DNA of 64,000 nt from Actinobacillus seminis (GCF_002263215.1 NZ_NLFK01000002.1:186001-250000); one strand, 5' to 3'. Numbered from the stretch's first letter, positions 29,301 through 39,858 are shown. The notes: a model not told the origin generated them from the letters alone. Made by a program: numbers and translations.

Positions 29301-32300
29301 AGGATATTAATACAGATTATAAAGAAACTAACCTAAAAACAGAAATTGTAAAAGGACAAGATGGTACTGCTACCCTTAAAATAGGATTGAAAGCTAGTCC
29401 GACGTTTACAAAGGTAATGTTAGATAATGATACTGCCCCTACAGATGATAAAGAACTAACTAATAAAAAATATGTTGATGATAAATTAAAAAATGCAGTT
29501 GAAGCAACTGTGAATAAAGGCATTTCATTTGAAGGAAATGGTGGAGATACCGATAAAGTCGCCAGAAAACTCGGCGAGACGTTGAAAATTGTCGGTAAAG
29601 GCGACAAGGCTAAAGATATCACCGTGGCGGACAATAATATTAAAGTGTCCAAAAATACAGGTGGTGACGGGCTGGAAATCGGCTTATCGGATACATTGAC
29701 CGGCATTAAATCCGTCGCCAACGATGAGAATGCCAAGATTGCTTTAGGCGGAGAGAATGGAAAAGATAAAACCATTACTTTCACCTCAGGCGATAAACCG
29801 GAAACGGTGACATTAAAAGGTAGCACCTTAAGTGGCGTTTCTGAAATTAAAAAAGCAGAGGGCAAAGGGGCGTTAAAACTCGATAATGCTACCGCTACCT
29901 TAGAAAGTGCTAAAAACAATTCAAAACTTGAATTGAAAGAAAATGAAGCCACTTTAAGTGCGGGTGAAAATAAGGGCAGTATTAAAGTTACCAATGGAAC
30001 GGATAACAAAATCGAGTTAAGTCCGGAAAACGGCTCAACCGTTATGTTGAAAAAAGACGCGACAAATGGCGGAGTGCAAGCCACCGGCTTATCGACTATT
30101 GGCAAAAACGACAGCAACGCCCTTGTGTTTAAAGATGGCAACACGGCGGAGTTAAAAGTTGGTGGAAATGCGTTGACATTTACAAAAGCCACTTCCGGTG
30201 ACAAAGTTAAAATTTCAAAAGTGGCAGAGGGTGAAATAACCACCAGTTCCACCGATGCCATTAACGGTAAACAACTTGCTGATTTGGTTGGTAAATTAGG
30301 TGTGTCGGTGAATGACAGTAAAACCGGATTTTCCGCACCGTCGTTTACACAAGTGAAGGGCGGTTCAAAAAATAGCACAACCTCGACCTACAAGGACGCC
30401 ATTGATGACTTAATCACAGCAGTGAATAAAGGGCTGAGCTTTAAAGGCAATGACAACAACAAAACTACGATGCAACTGGGCGGGACATTAACTATTGACA
30501 GCTCGGAAAGCAAGGTAAAAGTCGGTGATACAGTAGACACTAAACAAAAAGACATCACCGTTGCGGTAGAACCGAATTCGAATGGTTCATTGACGGATGC
30601 CGGCAAATTAACCTTACAATTGAATAAAGCCGACAAAGTGGACGAAAATGACGAAAGATTGGTGACTTCCAAAGCAGTCGCGGACGAGTTGAAAAAATAC
30701 ACACCAACGGCAAAATTAGAAACAGACTTCTTAAAAGTTACTGGTGAGAATATCGGAAAAGATGAAGCTTCGAAACCAGCAGGCAGAAAAACATTCGGTA
30801 GCAATGTCGGTATTGCTGAAATCAAATTAACGCCAGACGGTGAGAAAAGTTCAACTGAATTAGTACAGGCTAAAGCGGTGATTGATTACCTAAAAGGTAC
30901 GGGAACAGGCTCAGTGAAAATTTCCGATAATCCGGAGACCAAAGCAGAGGGCGAAGGCTCAATTGCGGTGGGGGATAAAGCCATCGCTCAAAATGCCGGA
31001 GCGGTTGCTATTGGTCAAAATGCCGGAGCGAAAAATGCCGGGGCAATCTCTATTGGTAAAGATTCGGATGTTACGTCTATAGACGGTGTTGCTTTAGGAA
31101 GAAAAAATGTTGTAGGAGGTCAATCATCGATCGCCATCGGTGAGACTAATACTGTATCCGGTGTTCAATCCTATGTCATCGGGTCGGATAACACTATCGC
31201 AGGTAGAAATGTTATTGCTATTGGTTCTAAGATAACGACAGATGATAAAATTTACGATGCGGTGATATTGGGTAACGGTTCAACAGGAGAAGCGAATACC
31301 GTCTCTGTAGGGAATGAAAACACTAAAAGACGTATTATCAATGTCGCCGATCCGACCAAAGATCATGATGCCGCCAATAAAAAATATGTAGACGAAAGAG
31401 GGCTTAAATTCAAAGGAAATGAAGCAGATCAAACAGAACAACTGGTCAACTTAGACAAGTTGTTGACGATCGACAGTTCGGAAGCCAATAAAGATGATAA
31501 AGGCACGAAGGAAAAGGATATTAAAACGAAAGTCGAAAAAGATGGGGATGGAGCAAAATTAACTTTAACCCTAAATAAAGCGGATAAGGTTTCCGAACAC
31601 GATGAAAGAGCGGTGAGCTCCAAAGCGGTTCATCAGGCTATCGGTGAAGTGAAAGATAGTTTGGCAAATGCCATCATAAGCTATAAAGCGAATGATGAAA
31701 AAGACGCTAAAACGGTTAAATTAACAGAGGGCTTTGTTTTCAAAAACGGCGATAATACTACTGCAGTAGTTGAAGATAAAGGTGTCGTTAAATTTAATTT
31801 AAATAAAGAATTAAAAAATATGACCTCTTTTGAAACGGAAGCGGATAAGCAAGGCAATAAATCCAAACTGGATCAAAGCGGTTTAACTGTTACCCAAACG
31901 ACCAACGATGGCGATAAAGTTCAAACGAAAGTCGGCAAAGACGGTACAACCATTCAAGAGTTGGATAAAGACGGCAAACCGAAACCGAATGGCAAATCGG
32001 CGTCTTACACATTGGATAAAGCCGAGTTGAAAGATGGCGATAAATCCAATACGTCAACGGCGGAAAAAGAGGTATTAACCGCAAAAGATGATAAAGGAAA
32101 TACGGTTGAAAACACTCAAACCGCAAAAGGAAACGACCTTGTTAAAAAATCTAACAATGAAAAAGAGTTAGCGTCGAACAAACAAACGGCGGAAGATATT
32201 ACCTTGAGCAAAGATAATGGAGATGGGAAAGAAGCCTCCCAAAATAAAATCAATGCGGACGGCATGACGGTTGGTACGGATAAATCCAATACGCACTATG

Positions 32301-34315
32301 GCAAAGACGGAATGACAGTCAATGGCAAAGACGGAGCACAATCTGTATTCTTAGGAAATAAAGGAGAGGGAGAAAATAAAACTCCAACCCTTGAGTTTGC
32401 GAAAGACGGTGAGAAAGGCACAGGAGCCATTAGGGGCTTAAAAGATCTTGATGAGAAATCAACAGGCGATATGGCAGTCAATAAAAACTACGTGGACAAT
32501 CAACTTAGCAGCGCCCTAGAAGAAGTCGCCGGCAACCGTCCGTTTGATTATTATTTAAACGACATCAAAGTCAGCAAAGACAAAGATGGCAAGTTTTATA
32601 AAGAAAATAATGGTCAAAAAGTTGAGCTAAGTGCGGAGGAAAAAGCCCAAATTGTGATTAAAGCCGAACCGCAAAGCACGCCAATGACCGTGAGCAATAT
32701 TAAAGCGGCGAAACTGGCGACGGACTCAACAGACGCAGTAAACGGAGCGCAATTGGTGGCAGCGACCGGCGCGCTGGCGGGGCAAGATGGCAAGATGACC
32801 TTTGCTGACGGGCGGGATGGCAAAGCGGCGACAGACCCGACCGCGGCGGCAAATCAAGGGTTAACCGCAAAAGATGGGCTAAATGGTCACAATGCCAACG
32901 ACAAAGCCAACGCCCTACGCAACGGGGAAGCTGGCTCGGTGGTGTATACCGACAGCGCCGGTCAGCGTTTGGTGAAAGCTAATGATGGCAAATACTACCA
33001 TGCGGCGGATGTTGAAAATAACGGTGTGCCAAAAGACGGAAAAAGTGCGGTGGAAAATCCACAACTTTCGTTGGTCAATACCGGTGGTGAAACCGATAAA
33101 CCTGTGGTGCTGGGCAACGTGGCAAGCGGTTTGGGTATTGATGCCGACAAAGCGAAAGAGCATGCCGAAAACGTGAAAAAGGCAGGCGAAGCAGTGAAAA
33201 CCGAAGCACAGGCGGTGGCGAAAAAAGTAGACGATATGTTGACGCTACAAACAGCAAAAGAGGCGAAACAGGACGCCATTGACGCTCTTGAAACCGCATT
33301 GTCTTTCATGCCGGAAACTACACCGGAGGAAAAAGCGGCGAAAGAGAAAGCCAAAGCTAAGATCGAGGGCGAAAAATCAACATTAGCCGACATTAACTCG
33401 AAATTGGATAAAGCGAAAAAAGAGGTTGAATCGGCACAAGGCATATTAAAAACGAAGCAAGACGCCTATCAAACCGCCTTAAAAGCAAAAGATGGCGCTG
33501 TCAATAAATTATTGTCGGGCGATGCAAGCGTCGATGTTCACCGCGGGGCAAACTTGCAAGACTTACAAGCCTTAGGACAAGCGGGCTTAAATTTTGAGGG
33601 CAATGACGGCGTGCCTGTCCATAAAAATTTAGGCGAGAAATTGACCATCAAAGGCGAGGGGGAGTTTAACAGTGCGACCACGGCGGCGGGCAATATTAAA
33701 GTGGACGCCTCCGAGACGGGACTGGAAGTCAAACTGTCCGACACGTTGAAAAACATGACCTCTTTTGAAACCAAAGAAACTGTAGAAGGGAATAAATCCC
33801 GTCTTGACGGCAACGGATTACGGGTAACTCATAAAGACGGCAAATCGGCACATTACGGTTCCGATGGAGTAAAATTAACGGATGGTAAGCACGGTACAAC
33901 GCTCACCTCAAGCGGATTAACCTTGACCAACCCGCAAGGTCAACGTATTGAGATTGACGGGGAGAAAGGAGAAATCAGAGTGCCGGATTTAACGCCGAAC
34001 TCTTCACCGAATACCGTGGTTAACAAGGGGTATGTGGATAGCCTGCATTCACAAACCGCACATAAATTGGAAACCACCGATAAAAACCTAAGAGCAGGGA
34101 TTGCAGGAGCAAATGCGGCTGCCGGATTGGCTGTGACGTCTATGCCGGGAACATCTATGCTTTCTGTCTCGACAGCGACTTATGACGGTCAAAATGCGGT
34201 AGCGGTGGGGTATTCCAAAATGAGCGATAATGGAAAAATTATGCTCAGATTACAAGGAAACAGTAACTCTCGAGGTAAAACGGCAGGTTCCGTTTCTGTC
34301 GGCTATCTGTGGTAA
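26312..34315 (+). CDS. giant trimeric autotransporter adhesin (Hia/Hsf/YadA class)
   Basis: A 2667-residue outer-membrane adhesin. Residues 1-66 are an extended signal peptide (ESPR) with LKLLPLAFLLTGSFVYG-like end and cleavage after VYG. YadA-like head repeats (VAIG, VALG, SLG motifs) occur near 150-255, 360-480 and 1548-1690. Neck and HIM motifs of the form TDAVNGxQL lie near 317, 533, 903, 1314 and 2141. Three related KG-type modules follow these at about 545-620, 915-985 and 1320-1400. Residues near 1890-2010 are rich in Lys, Asp and Thr, and 2276-2400 is an unusual Lys/Ala-rich coiled coil. The anchor runs from about 2598 to the terminal VSVGYLW. The frame is intact. It resembles Hsf and EmaA-type adhesins but I cannot assign orthology. 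Confidence 0.95.
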   Translation: MNKIFKTKYDVTTGQTKVVSELASNRQLASSSEKTLKCGGISGSFLGLFKLLPLAFLLTGSFVYGQEINIVLSGLTANESKIGPSEILNDSSGSGKNTTPFINEVGDKSILLAPGSKSFIYKKNKPWSNNTREKIDINTNNWMRITESVVIGHRARASAKKSVAVGEQAFAALNSTSLGSEAIAYGNETVALGMQSYAEQTDDVALGHLAYAKGSQSTALGAHSSVESQKAVAIGYRAKVDHQHTDAIALGAESEADSPSSGSFMITKDNKTEAKEKTWISEDFAKQFEGKLGGVLSIGKKDTKYRQIVNVAPGTEDTHAVNLGQLREAMKNAGGGGVSYFSVNKLTAMQNKDNMGAKADHSLAIGVAETEMGKGMYSIVIGTADDTATGSSGNTSTTTQEVTKASGKAAVVIGSVAKVEADYGIALGKKATVATSAIGAIAIGKDAETKAAGAVVLGHEAKVESAAGDSIALGKGSKATKKETAPSEAKSSKDVKFAWTAGIGDDKSVVSIGDSGKERQIKHVAAGVVTSTSTDAINGSQLYAVADEFSKLAVDVLGAEKADKGQAGFKKSTFSKVEYQGNTNVAKTTFRDAINETITAINKGLKFTGNTGGDKQLQLGDKLTIQGKKDTANGNHKNITTEAKDSGILEVALNEDVKEINSITGKATAGNNKVSSSIKFNDKGVNGTNANTNVVIDSNEAKYVFERTGLYLNQRQIKGVQSGLNKTHNGSTETVENILAGADSYDKNIAENAVNVKDLSMVAKAILDKELKFKGDNNKDASIKLSETLEIKGEASYTQTEAKDKTITVKLTQGVKNKLGEIVVEDGKLALGKGSKTVDKTTALDGAEITVGQNSLKFDWKEAGTSADPTDGNKKSVISVGDTSKERLIKHVAAGEVTPTSTDAVNGGQLYSVIEEFGKLGVNVLGAEVDSTDKKFKPTTFPKLNAKDGNNTNVAAPETFKAAINANIAKLNEGIKFGDGTKTEQFYLGSTLNIKAEDINTDYKETNLKTEIVKGQDGTATLKIGLKASPTFTKVMLDNDTAPTDDKELTNKKYVDDKLKNAVEATVNKGISFEGNGGDTDKVARKLGETLKIVGKGDKAKDITVADNNIKVSKNTGGDGLEIGLSDTLTGIKSVANDENAKIALGGENGKDKTITFTSGDKPETVTLKGSTLSGVSEIKKAEGKGALKLDNATATLESAKNNSKLELKENEATLSAGENKGSIKVTNGTDNKIELSPENGSTVMLKKDATNGGVQATGLSTIGKNDSNALVFKDGNTAELKVGGNALTFTKATSGDKVKISKVAEGEITTSSTDAINGKQLADLVGKLGVSVNDSKTGFSAPSFTQVKGGSKNSTTSTYKDAIDDLITAVNKGLSFKGNDNNKTTMQLGGTLTIDSSESKVKVGDTVDTKQKDITVAVEPNSNGSLTDAGKLTLQLNKADKVDENDERLVTSKAVADELKKYTPTAKLETDFLKVTGENIGKDEASKPAGRKTFGSNVGIAEIKLTPDGEKSSTELVQAKAVIDYLKGTGTGSVKISDNPETKAEGEGSIAVGDKAIAQNAGAVAIGQNAGAKNAGAISIGKDSDVTSIDGVALGRKNVVGGQSSIAIGETNTVSGVQSYVIGSDNTIAGRNVIAIGSKITTDDKIYDAVILGNGSTGEANTVSVGNENTKRRIINVADPTKDHDAANKKYVDERGLKFKGNEADQTEQLVNLDKLLTIDSSEANKDDKGTKEKDIKTKVEKDGDGAKLTLTLNKADKVSEHDERAVSSKAVHQAIGEVKDSLANAIISYKANDEKDAKTVKLTEGFVFKNGDNTTAVVEDKGVVKFNLNKELKNMTSFETEADKQGNKSKLDQSGLTVTQTTNDGDKVQTKVGKDGTTIQELDKDGKPKPNGKSASYTLDKAELKDGDKSNTSTAEKEVLTAKDDKGNTVENTQTAKGNDLVKKSNNEKELASNKQTAEDITLSKDNGDGKEASQNKINADGMTVGTDKSNTHYGKDGMTVNGKDGAQSVFLGNKGEGENKTPTLEFAKDGEKGTGAIRGLKDLDEKSTGDMAVNKNYVDNQLSSALEEVAGNRPFDYYLNDIKVSKDKDGKFYKENNGQKVELSAEEKAQIVIKAEPQSTPMTVSNIKAAKLATDSTDAVNGAQLVAATGALAGQDGKMTFADGRDGKAATDPTAAANQGLTAKDGLNGHNANDKANALRNGEAGSVVYTDSAGQRLVKANDGKYYHAADVENNGVPKDGKSAVENPQLSLVNTGGETDKPVVLGNVASGLGIDADKAKEHAENVKKAGEAVKTEAQAVAKKVDDMLTLQTAKEAKQDAIDALETALSFMPETTPEEKAAKEKAKAKIEGEKSTLADINSKLDKAKKEVESAQGILKTKQDAYQTALKAKDGAVNKLLSGDASVDVHRGANLQDLQALGQAGLNFEGNDGVPVHKNLGEKLTIKGEGEFNSATTAAGNIKVDASETGLEVKLSDTLKNMTSFETKETVEGNKSRLDGNGLRVTHKDGKSAHYGSDGVKLTDGKHGTTLTSSGLTLTNPQGQRIEIDGEKGEIRVPDLTPNSSPNTVVNKGYVDSLHSQTAHKLETTDKNLRAGIAGANAAAGLAVTSMPGTSMLSVSTATYDGQNAVAVGYSKMSDNGKIMLRLQGNSNSRGKTAGSVSVGYLW

Positions 34316-34382
34316 TGTCCGTTTTCCTTAGTGAACGAGAGGAGAACGGAAATAAAAATCGAGTTTACGCCAATCTGTATTG

Positions 34383-34413
34383 AAAAAGTCAGGGATAATT
34401 TTCCCTGACTTTT
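34383..34413. terminator. bidirectional terminator between the adhesin and ilvA
   Basis: AAAAGTCAGGGA and TCCCTGACTTTT form a long stem with a short loop, with T-rich sequence on the right for the adhesin. The A-run on the left supplies Ts for the convergent ilvA transcript. Confidence 0.85.
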
Positions 34414-34419
34414 AGATTT

Positions 34420-35957
34420 TTATCCTAAAAAATACCGATAAGCGGGGCTTTCGGTAACGTCTTGGTAGGTGTAGGCAAGTTCTTCCAAATGATCATTGAA
34501 GCGGATTCCGTCCGCATCGGTTAATTGGAAACCGGCGAGGACGTTGCCATAATCGGCACCGTGGGCGCGGTAGTGGAAGAGGGAAATATTCCAATGCGTC
34601 CCTAACATTTCTAAGAATTTCAACAATGCCCCTTTTTGTTCCGGAAACTCGAAACTATATAACCGCTCTTTTTGCGGGCTGGAAGATCGTCCGCCGATCA
34701 TGTAACGAATATGGGTTTTAGCGACATCGTCGTCGGAAAGATCCATCACCGAATAATCGTTTTCTTGTAGGTGATTGATGATTTCCATTTTCTCATCTTC
34801 ACCGCGAATGCGCACCCCGACGAAAATGCACGCCTGTTTTTGGTCGGCGTAGCGATAGTTGAATTCCGTTACAGCGCGGTCGCCTAATAAATGGCAAAAA
34901 CGTAAGAAACTGCCTTTGGCTTCCGGAATTGTGACTGCCAGCATGGCTTCATGCTTTTCCCCGATTTCGCAACGTTCGGATACATAACGCAAGGTGTGGA
35001 AATTCAAATTGGCGCCGGACAAAATATTGACTAAGGTTTCCCCTTGAATTTGATGTTCTTTAACGTATTTTTTTAGTCCGGCAAGGGATAAGGCTCCCGA
35101 TGGTTCAGCAATGGCGCGCACATTTTCAAACATATCTTTCATGGCGGCGCAGATTTCATCGCTATCAACCAACACCACATCATCTAAATATTGCTGACAA
35201 AGACGAAAGGTTTCATCGCCGATACGTTTGACTGCCACTCCGTCGGCAAATAACCCGACGCGTTCTAAATCGACGGGTTTACCGGCATTTAATGCGGTAT
35301 ATAAACAGGCGGAATCTTTGCTTTCAACGCCGATCACTTTAATTTCCGGCATAAGCTGTTTGATTAACACTGCGATACCCGCGACCAAACCGCCACCGCC
35401 GACGGGCACAAAAATTCGATCGATATGGGTATTTTGTTGTAACAATTCCAATGCTAAAGAACCTTGACCGGAGATGATCGACGGATGATCGAACGGTGGG
35501 ATAAAGGTCATGTGTTTGGTTTGCGAGAGTTCTATCGCTTTGGCTTTGGCTTCGTCAAAATTGGCTCCATGTAACAATACCTCTCCGCCATAACCGCGTA
35601 CCGCATCAACTTTAATACTCGGCGTATTTTGCGGCATCACAATTAAGGCTTTTAAACCAAGTTTTTGGCGGACAATGCCACACCTTGCGCGTGGTTACCG
35701 GCGGACGCCGCAATCACACCGGCGGATTTTTGCTCCGCCGTGAGGCTTGCGATCATGGCATAAGCGCCACGTAATTTAAAGCTGTGAACCGGCTGACGAT
35801 CTTCACGTTTTACAAAAATTTTATTGCCCAACCGTTCGGATAATTTTTCCATGGGTTGTAATGGCGTCACTTGCGCCAATTCATAGACTTTTGAACTTAA
35901 AATCGCTTTTAAGTATTCTGCACCGGTGGGCAGGTTTGGAGTGAGTTCATTTACCAT
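34420..35957 (-). pseudogene. ilvA: threonine deaminase, frameshifted
   Basis: Biosynthetic threonine ammonia-lyase, first step to isoleucine. The N-terminal 100 residues (with the PLP lysine in [11 protein letters not shown]) end early at SAKNLV-stop near 35652. The rest (from VMPQNTPSIKVDAV to the two C-terminal ACT-like domains) continues in another frame. In relatives this region reads [16 protein letters not shown], so one A is missing from what should be a six-A run (T5 at 35662-35666 on the plus strand). I chose ATG 35955-35957 because AGGA lies seven bases upstream. With the base restored the protein is about 512 residues. It ends the ilvGMDA operon. Confidence 0.9.
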
Positions 35958-35971
35958 TTTCATTTCCTAAT

Positions 35972-36004
35972 ACAAAAGTGCGGTTAAAACGACCGCACTT
36001 TTGT
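35972..36004. terminator. inverted uptake-signal pair between ilvD and ilvA
   Basis: ACAAAAGTGCGGT (35972-35984) and ACCGCACTTTTGT (35992-36004) form a perfect 13-base stem with a 7-base loop. It is made of two opposed uptake signals. It lies between ilvD and ilvA and could lower ilvA transcription, though the T-run is short. Confidence 0.7.
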
Positions 36005-36013
36005 TGTGATTAT

Positions 36014-37849
36014 TTAAATTTTACTTTTATCTCGTACCGCACCTTTATCTGCGGATGTTGCGAAATGACCATAAACTTTTAACGCAAAAGACACTTCGCG
36101 TTGGCGATTTGCCGGTTTCCAACCTTTGGCATCCTGTTCGGCACGACGTAGGGCAAGTTCAGTGTCGGAAACTGCCAATTCAATTTTTCGGTTTGGAATA
36201 TCGATCTCAATTATATCTCCGTCTTTAACCAGACCAATAGTACCGCCGGAAGCTGCTTCCGGTGAACAATGACCGATAGATAATCCGGAAGTTCCGCCGG
36301 AGAAACGTCCGTCGGTTAACAAGGCACAGGCTTTACCAAGTCCCATGGATTTTAAATAGCTGGTCGGATATAGCATTTCTTGCATTCCCGGTCCGCCTTT
36401 CGGTCCTTCATAGCGGATAACCACTACATGACCGGCACGTACTTTGCCGCCCAAAATACCATCAACCGCTTCTTCTTGGCTTTCAAATACGATAGCTTCG
36501 CCTTTGAATTTTAAGATGGATTCGTCCACACCGGCAGTTTTGACGATACAACCGTCAAGCGCGATATTGCCGGATAACATTGCCAACCCGCCATCTTGGC
36601 TGTAGGCGAATGCTTTGCTGCGTATACAACCCTGTTGACGATCATTATCCACACTTTCCCAACGGGTATCTTGTGAGAAAGCTTGTGTGGTGCGAATACC
36701 GGCAGGCCCTGCACGGAAGAATTTATGTACCGCTTCATCTTCGGTTAACATAATATCGTATTTGGCAATTTGTTCAGCAAGGCTTAAACCGAGTACGGTG
36801 CGGGTTTGGTTGTGTAATAAACCAGCGCGATCCAACTCGCCTAAAATTGCCATAATCCCGCCGGCACGGTGGACATCTTCCATATGATATTTACCTGTAT
36901 TTGGCGCCACTTTGCTTAAACAAGGCACGCGGCGGGATAAGCGGTCAATATCGCTCATGGTAAAATCCACTTCCGCTTCTTGCGCGGCGGCAAGTAAGTG
37001 TAATACGGTGTTGGTGGAACCGCCCATGGCAATATCCAAGCTCATGGCGTTATTGAAAGCCGCTTTGCCGGCGATCGCGCGCGGAAGCACGGAAGCGTCT
37101 TCTTGCTCGTAATATTTTTTACATAACTCAACAATTTGTTTTCCCGCGTCTAAGAATAATTGTTTACGATCAGCGTGCGAAGCGAGACAGGAGCCATTAC
37201 CCGGTAGGCTTAACCCTAATGCCTCGGTTAAACAGTTCATAGAGTTGGCGGTAAACATTCCGGAACAAGAACCGCAGGTCGGACAAGCAGAGCGTTCCAC
37301 CGTCGCCACATCTTCATCGGAAACATTTTTATCCGCACTTTGGATCATGGCATCAATCAAATCAAGTTTGATAATTTTATCGGAAAGTTTGGTTTTTCCC
37401 GCTTCCATCGGACCGCCGGAGACAAAAATGGTCGGAATATTAAGGCGCAGTGCCGCCATTAACATTCCCGGCGTGATTTTGTCACAGTTAGAGATACAGA
37501 CCATGGCATCAGCGCAATGGGCGTTTACCATGTATTCTACGCTGTCGGCAATTAAATCGCGGCTTGGTAAGGAATACAGCATACCGCCATGTCCCATGGC
37601 GATCCCATCGTCTACTGCGATTGTATTGAATTCTTTTGCGACTCCGCCGGCATCTTCAATTGCGCCGGCAACCAACTGCCCGATGTCTTTTAAGTGAACA
37701 TGACCGGGTACAAATTGCGTGAACGAGTTCACTACCGCAATAATCGGTTTACCGAAATCATTTTCTTTCATTCCCGTCGCACGCCATAAGGCACGTGCGC
37801 CTGCCATATTGCGACCTTGCGTACTGGTCGCGGAACGTAATTTAGGCAT
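36014..37849 (-). CDS. ilvD: dihydroxy-acid dehydratase
   Basis: IlvD dehydrates dihydroxy-acids to the keto acids of valine and isoleucine. It carries an iron-sulfur cluster with cysteines visible in [12 protein letters not shown] near residue 122 and [19 protein letters not shown] near 192. The C-terminus has [25 protein letters not shown] 37847-37849 ([14 protein letters not shown]) is preceded by GGAGA and gives 611 residues, close to the usual 616. The gene lies between ilvM and ilvA in the operon. Confidence 0.97.
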   Translation of the reverse strand: MPKLRSATSTQGRNMAGARALWRATGMKENDFGKPIIAVVNSFTQFVPGHVHLKDIGQLVAGAIEDAGGVAKEFNTIAVDDGIAMGHGGMLYSLPSRDLIADSVEYMVNAHCADAMVCISNCDKITPGMLMAALRLNIPTIFVSGGPMEAGKTKLSDKIIKLDLIDAMIQSADKNVSDEDVATVERSACPTCGSCSGMFTANSMNCLTEALGLSLPGNGSCLASHADRKQLFLDAGKQIVELCKKYYEQEDASVLPRAIAGKAAFNNAMSLDIAMGGSTNTVLHLLAAAQEAEVDFTMSDIDRLSRRVPCLSKVAPNTGKYHMEDVHRAGGIMAILGELDRAGLLHNQTRTVLGLSLAEQIAKYDIMLTEDEAVHKFFRAGPAGIRTTQAFSQDTRWESVDNDRQQGCIRSKAFAYSQDGGLAMLSGNIALDGCIVKTAGVDESILKFKGEAIVFESQEEAVDGILGGKVRAGHVVVIRYEGPKGGPGMQEMLYPTSYLKSMGLGKACALLTDGRFSGGTSGLSIGHCSPEAASGGTIGLVKDGDIIEIDIPNRKIELAVSDTELALRRAEQDAKGWKPANRQREVSFALKVYGHFATSADKGAVRDKSKI

Positions 37850-37915
37850 AATCATCTCCAATAGTAATATGTATTATCTGAACTTATGTAAAGTGCGGTT
37901 CTTATTACGCTATTT

Positions 37916-38134
37916 TTAAGTAAGCGCGAGAACGTCCGGTAATTTGCTTAATTGGTTGTGTAATAACGTAATATTTCTTTCACTTTGCACTACGACGTTT
38001 AATCTTATTTCTGCTCCCTCATTTTCTGCTCGTAAGGAAAGTACTTCAAATCCGCGATGACGAATGACGCGCAGTAAGCGTTCAAGGGTTTCAGGTCGTT
38101 TATTAGCTCTTATAACAAATTGATATTGTTGCAT
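37916..38134 (-). CDS. ilvM: acetolactate synthase II small subunit
   Basis: A 72-residue ACT-domain regulatory subunit, beginning MQQYQFVIRANKRPETLERLLRV. It pairs with IlvG to form acetolactate synthase II. It follows ilvG by 11 bases, as in E. coli ilvGM. Confidence 0.93.
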   Translation of the reverse strand: MQQYQFVIRANKRPETLERLLRVIRHRGFEVLSLRAENEGAEIRLNVVVQSERNITLLHNQLSKLPDVLALT

Positions 38135-38145
38135 TTTTATTTTCC

Positions 38146-39804
38146 TTATACACCGATGTCTTCATCTAACATATCATTATTACAGGCATTTGGCGGAACC
38201 AAAGGCCACACGTTTTCTTCATCCGGAATACAAACATGAAGCAAATAAGCGCCTTCACTATTGAGTAAACGATCCAATGCCGCTGAGACTTCGCCGGCAT
38301 TTTCAATGCGTTCCGCCGGAATATCAAAGGCATTGGCGAGCATCACAAAATCTGGATTATCATCCAGAATCGTTTGGCTGTGGCGACCATGGAAAAATAA
38401 CGATTGCCACTGGCGTACCATACCCAAACGTTGGTTGTCCAATAATAAAATTTTCACCGGTAAATGACCGCGCTTGATGGATCCCAGCTCTTGCACATTC
38501 ATCATAAAGGAACCGTCGCCGGTGATCACCATAGCGGGATCTTGCGGTCGCGCTTTTGCCGCACCGATTGCCGCCGGCAAACCAAAGCCCATGGTGCCGA
38601 ATCCGGCGGAGGTGATGAAGTTTTCCGGCGCTTCGTGTTGCATATGTTGTGCCGACCACATTTGGTGCTGACCGACGTCCGTGGTGATGATCATATTGGG
38701 TGCTTTACGTTGTGAAAGGGTATGTAATAATGCCCAAGGATCGATTTCGCCATCACCTTGATTGGCTTGGTAAGTAAAATCAAAATCTGCTTTTAACCGA
38801 CGAATATCCGCACGCCAAGCCTCAATTTCCAAAGGTTGTGCAAGGGCATCAATGGCTTCAATTAAATTACCCTGCAAGGCAACGTCGGCTTTGCGTAATT
38901 TGTTGATCTCGGCAATATCAATATCAATGTGGATCACTTTGGCATGAGGAGCAAAGGTGTCTAATTTTCCGGTGACACGGTCGTCAAATCGGGCGCCGCA
39001 CGCAATTAACAAATCGCATTCCTGAACCGCATAATTCGCCGCTTTGGTGCCGTGCATTCCGATCATGCCCATATACAACGGGTGTTGCGGCGGAATAACG
39101 CCTAAGCCTTTGAGGGTGGAAACGGAAGGAATATTGCTGTGTTCAAGAAAGGATCTGACTGCTTTAACGCCCCCAGCCATACCGACGCCGCCCCCTACAT
39201 AAAGTACCGGACGTTTGGCTTGCGCCAATAATTTTGATGCTTGTTGAAGTGCGGTCGAATTTTGTGCTGTTATTGGCAGTTTATCATATACCACAGGTCG
39301 GCTTGTTGTCGGAGAGAATTGGACGTCTTTCGGAATATCGACTAATACCGGACCGGGGCGTCCGCTTTGCGCAATTTGAAAGGCTTGTGCCATGATGAGG
39401 GGTAATTCTTCGATATTTTGTACGATAAAACTGTGTTTAGTACAAGCCAAGGATAAGCCTAATACATCAGCTTCTTGGAAAGCATCGGTACCGATAAAGG
39501 CGGAAGAGACTTGTCCTGTGATGGCAACGATAGGAACGGAATCCATTAAGGCATCACCTAAGCCGGTCACCAAATTGGTGGCGCCCGGTCCGGACGTGGC
39601 AATGCACACGCCGGTTTTTCCGCTCGCGCGCGCATACCCGATGGCAGCCATTGCCGCGCCTTGTTCGTTACGACAAAGTAAATGATCCAATCCGGAATCG
39701 TAGATGGCGTCGTACACCGGCATAATCGCACCGCCGGGGTAGCCGAATAATGTGGTTACACCGTGGGCTTTTAAGCATTCGACGACTAAATTTGCACCGT
39801 TCAT
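38146..39804 (-). CDS. ilvG: acetolactate synthase II large subunit
   Basis: A TPP-dependent enzyme that condenses pyruvate with pyruvate or 2-ketobutyrate, the first common step of branched-chain synthesis. Signatures are [17 protein letters not shown] near residue 20, the catalytic glutamate in [19 protein letters not shown] near 47, and the TPP motif [29 protein letters not shown] near 430. The 552-residue frame is intact, unlike the frameshifted ilvG of E. coli K-12. It is the first structural gene after the ilvL leader and attenuator. Confidence 0.97.
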   Translation of the reverse strand: MNGANLVVECLKAHGVTTLFGYPGGAIMPVYDAIYDSGLDHLLCRNEQGAAMAAIGYARASGKTGVCIATSGPGATNLVTGLGDALMDSVPIVAITGQVSSAFIGTDAFQEADVLGLSLACTKHSFIVQNIEELPLIMAQAFQIAQSGRPGPVLVDIPKDVQFSPTTSRPVVYDKLPITAQNSTALQQASKLLAQAKRPVLYVGGGVGMAGGVKAVRSFLEHSNIPSVSTLKGLGVIPPQHPLYMGMIGMHGTKAANYAVQECDLLIACGARFDDRVTGKLDTFAPHAKVIHIDIDIAEINKLRKADVALQGNLIEAIDALAQPLEIEAWRADIRRLKADFDFTYQANQGDGEIDPWALLHTLSQRKAPNMIITTDVGQHQMWSAQHMQHEAPENFITSAGFGTMGFGLPAAIGAAKARPQDPAMVITGDGSFMMNVQELGSIKRGHLPVKILLLDNQRLGMVRQWQSLFFHGRHSQTILDDNPDFVMLANAFDIPAERIENAGEVSAALDRLLNSEGAYLLHVCIPDEENVWPLVPPNACNNDMLDEDIGV

Positions 39805-39858
39805 ATTTCACCTTTAACATTGTTAATTCGCTTTCACTTGATGGAGATTGGCATCCAT

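Noticed and set aside
29317-30378. Long minus-strand ORF (353 codons) inside the adhesin gene, with several others antisense to it
   Set aside because: It is a shadow of the repetitive adhesin codons (few stops in the antisense frame), rich in Leu, Pro and Ser without family features or a ribosome-binding site.
26800-31300. Short recurrent nucleotide patterns in the adhesin head regions resembling spaced repeats
   Set aside because: They encode the degenerate VAIG/VALG head repeats; spacing and sequence vary and there are no cas genes, so it is not a CRISPR array.
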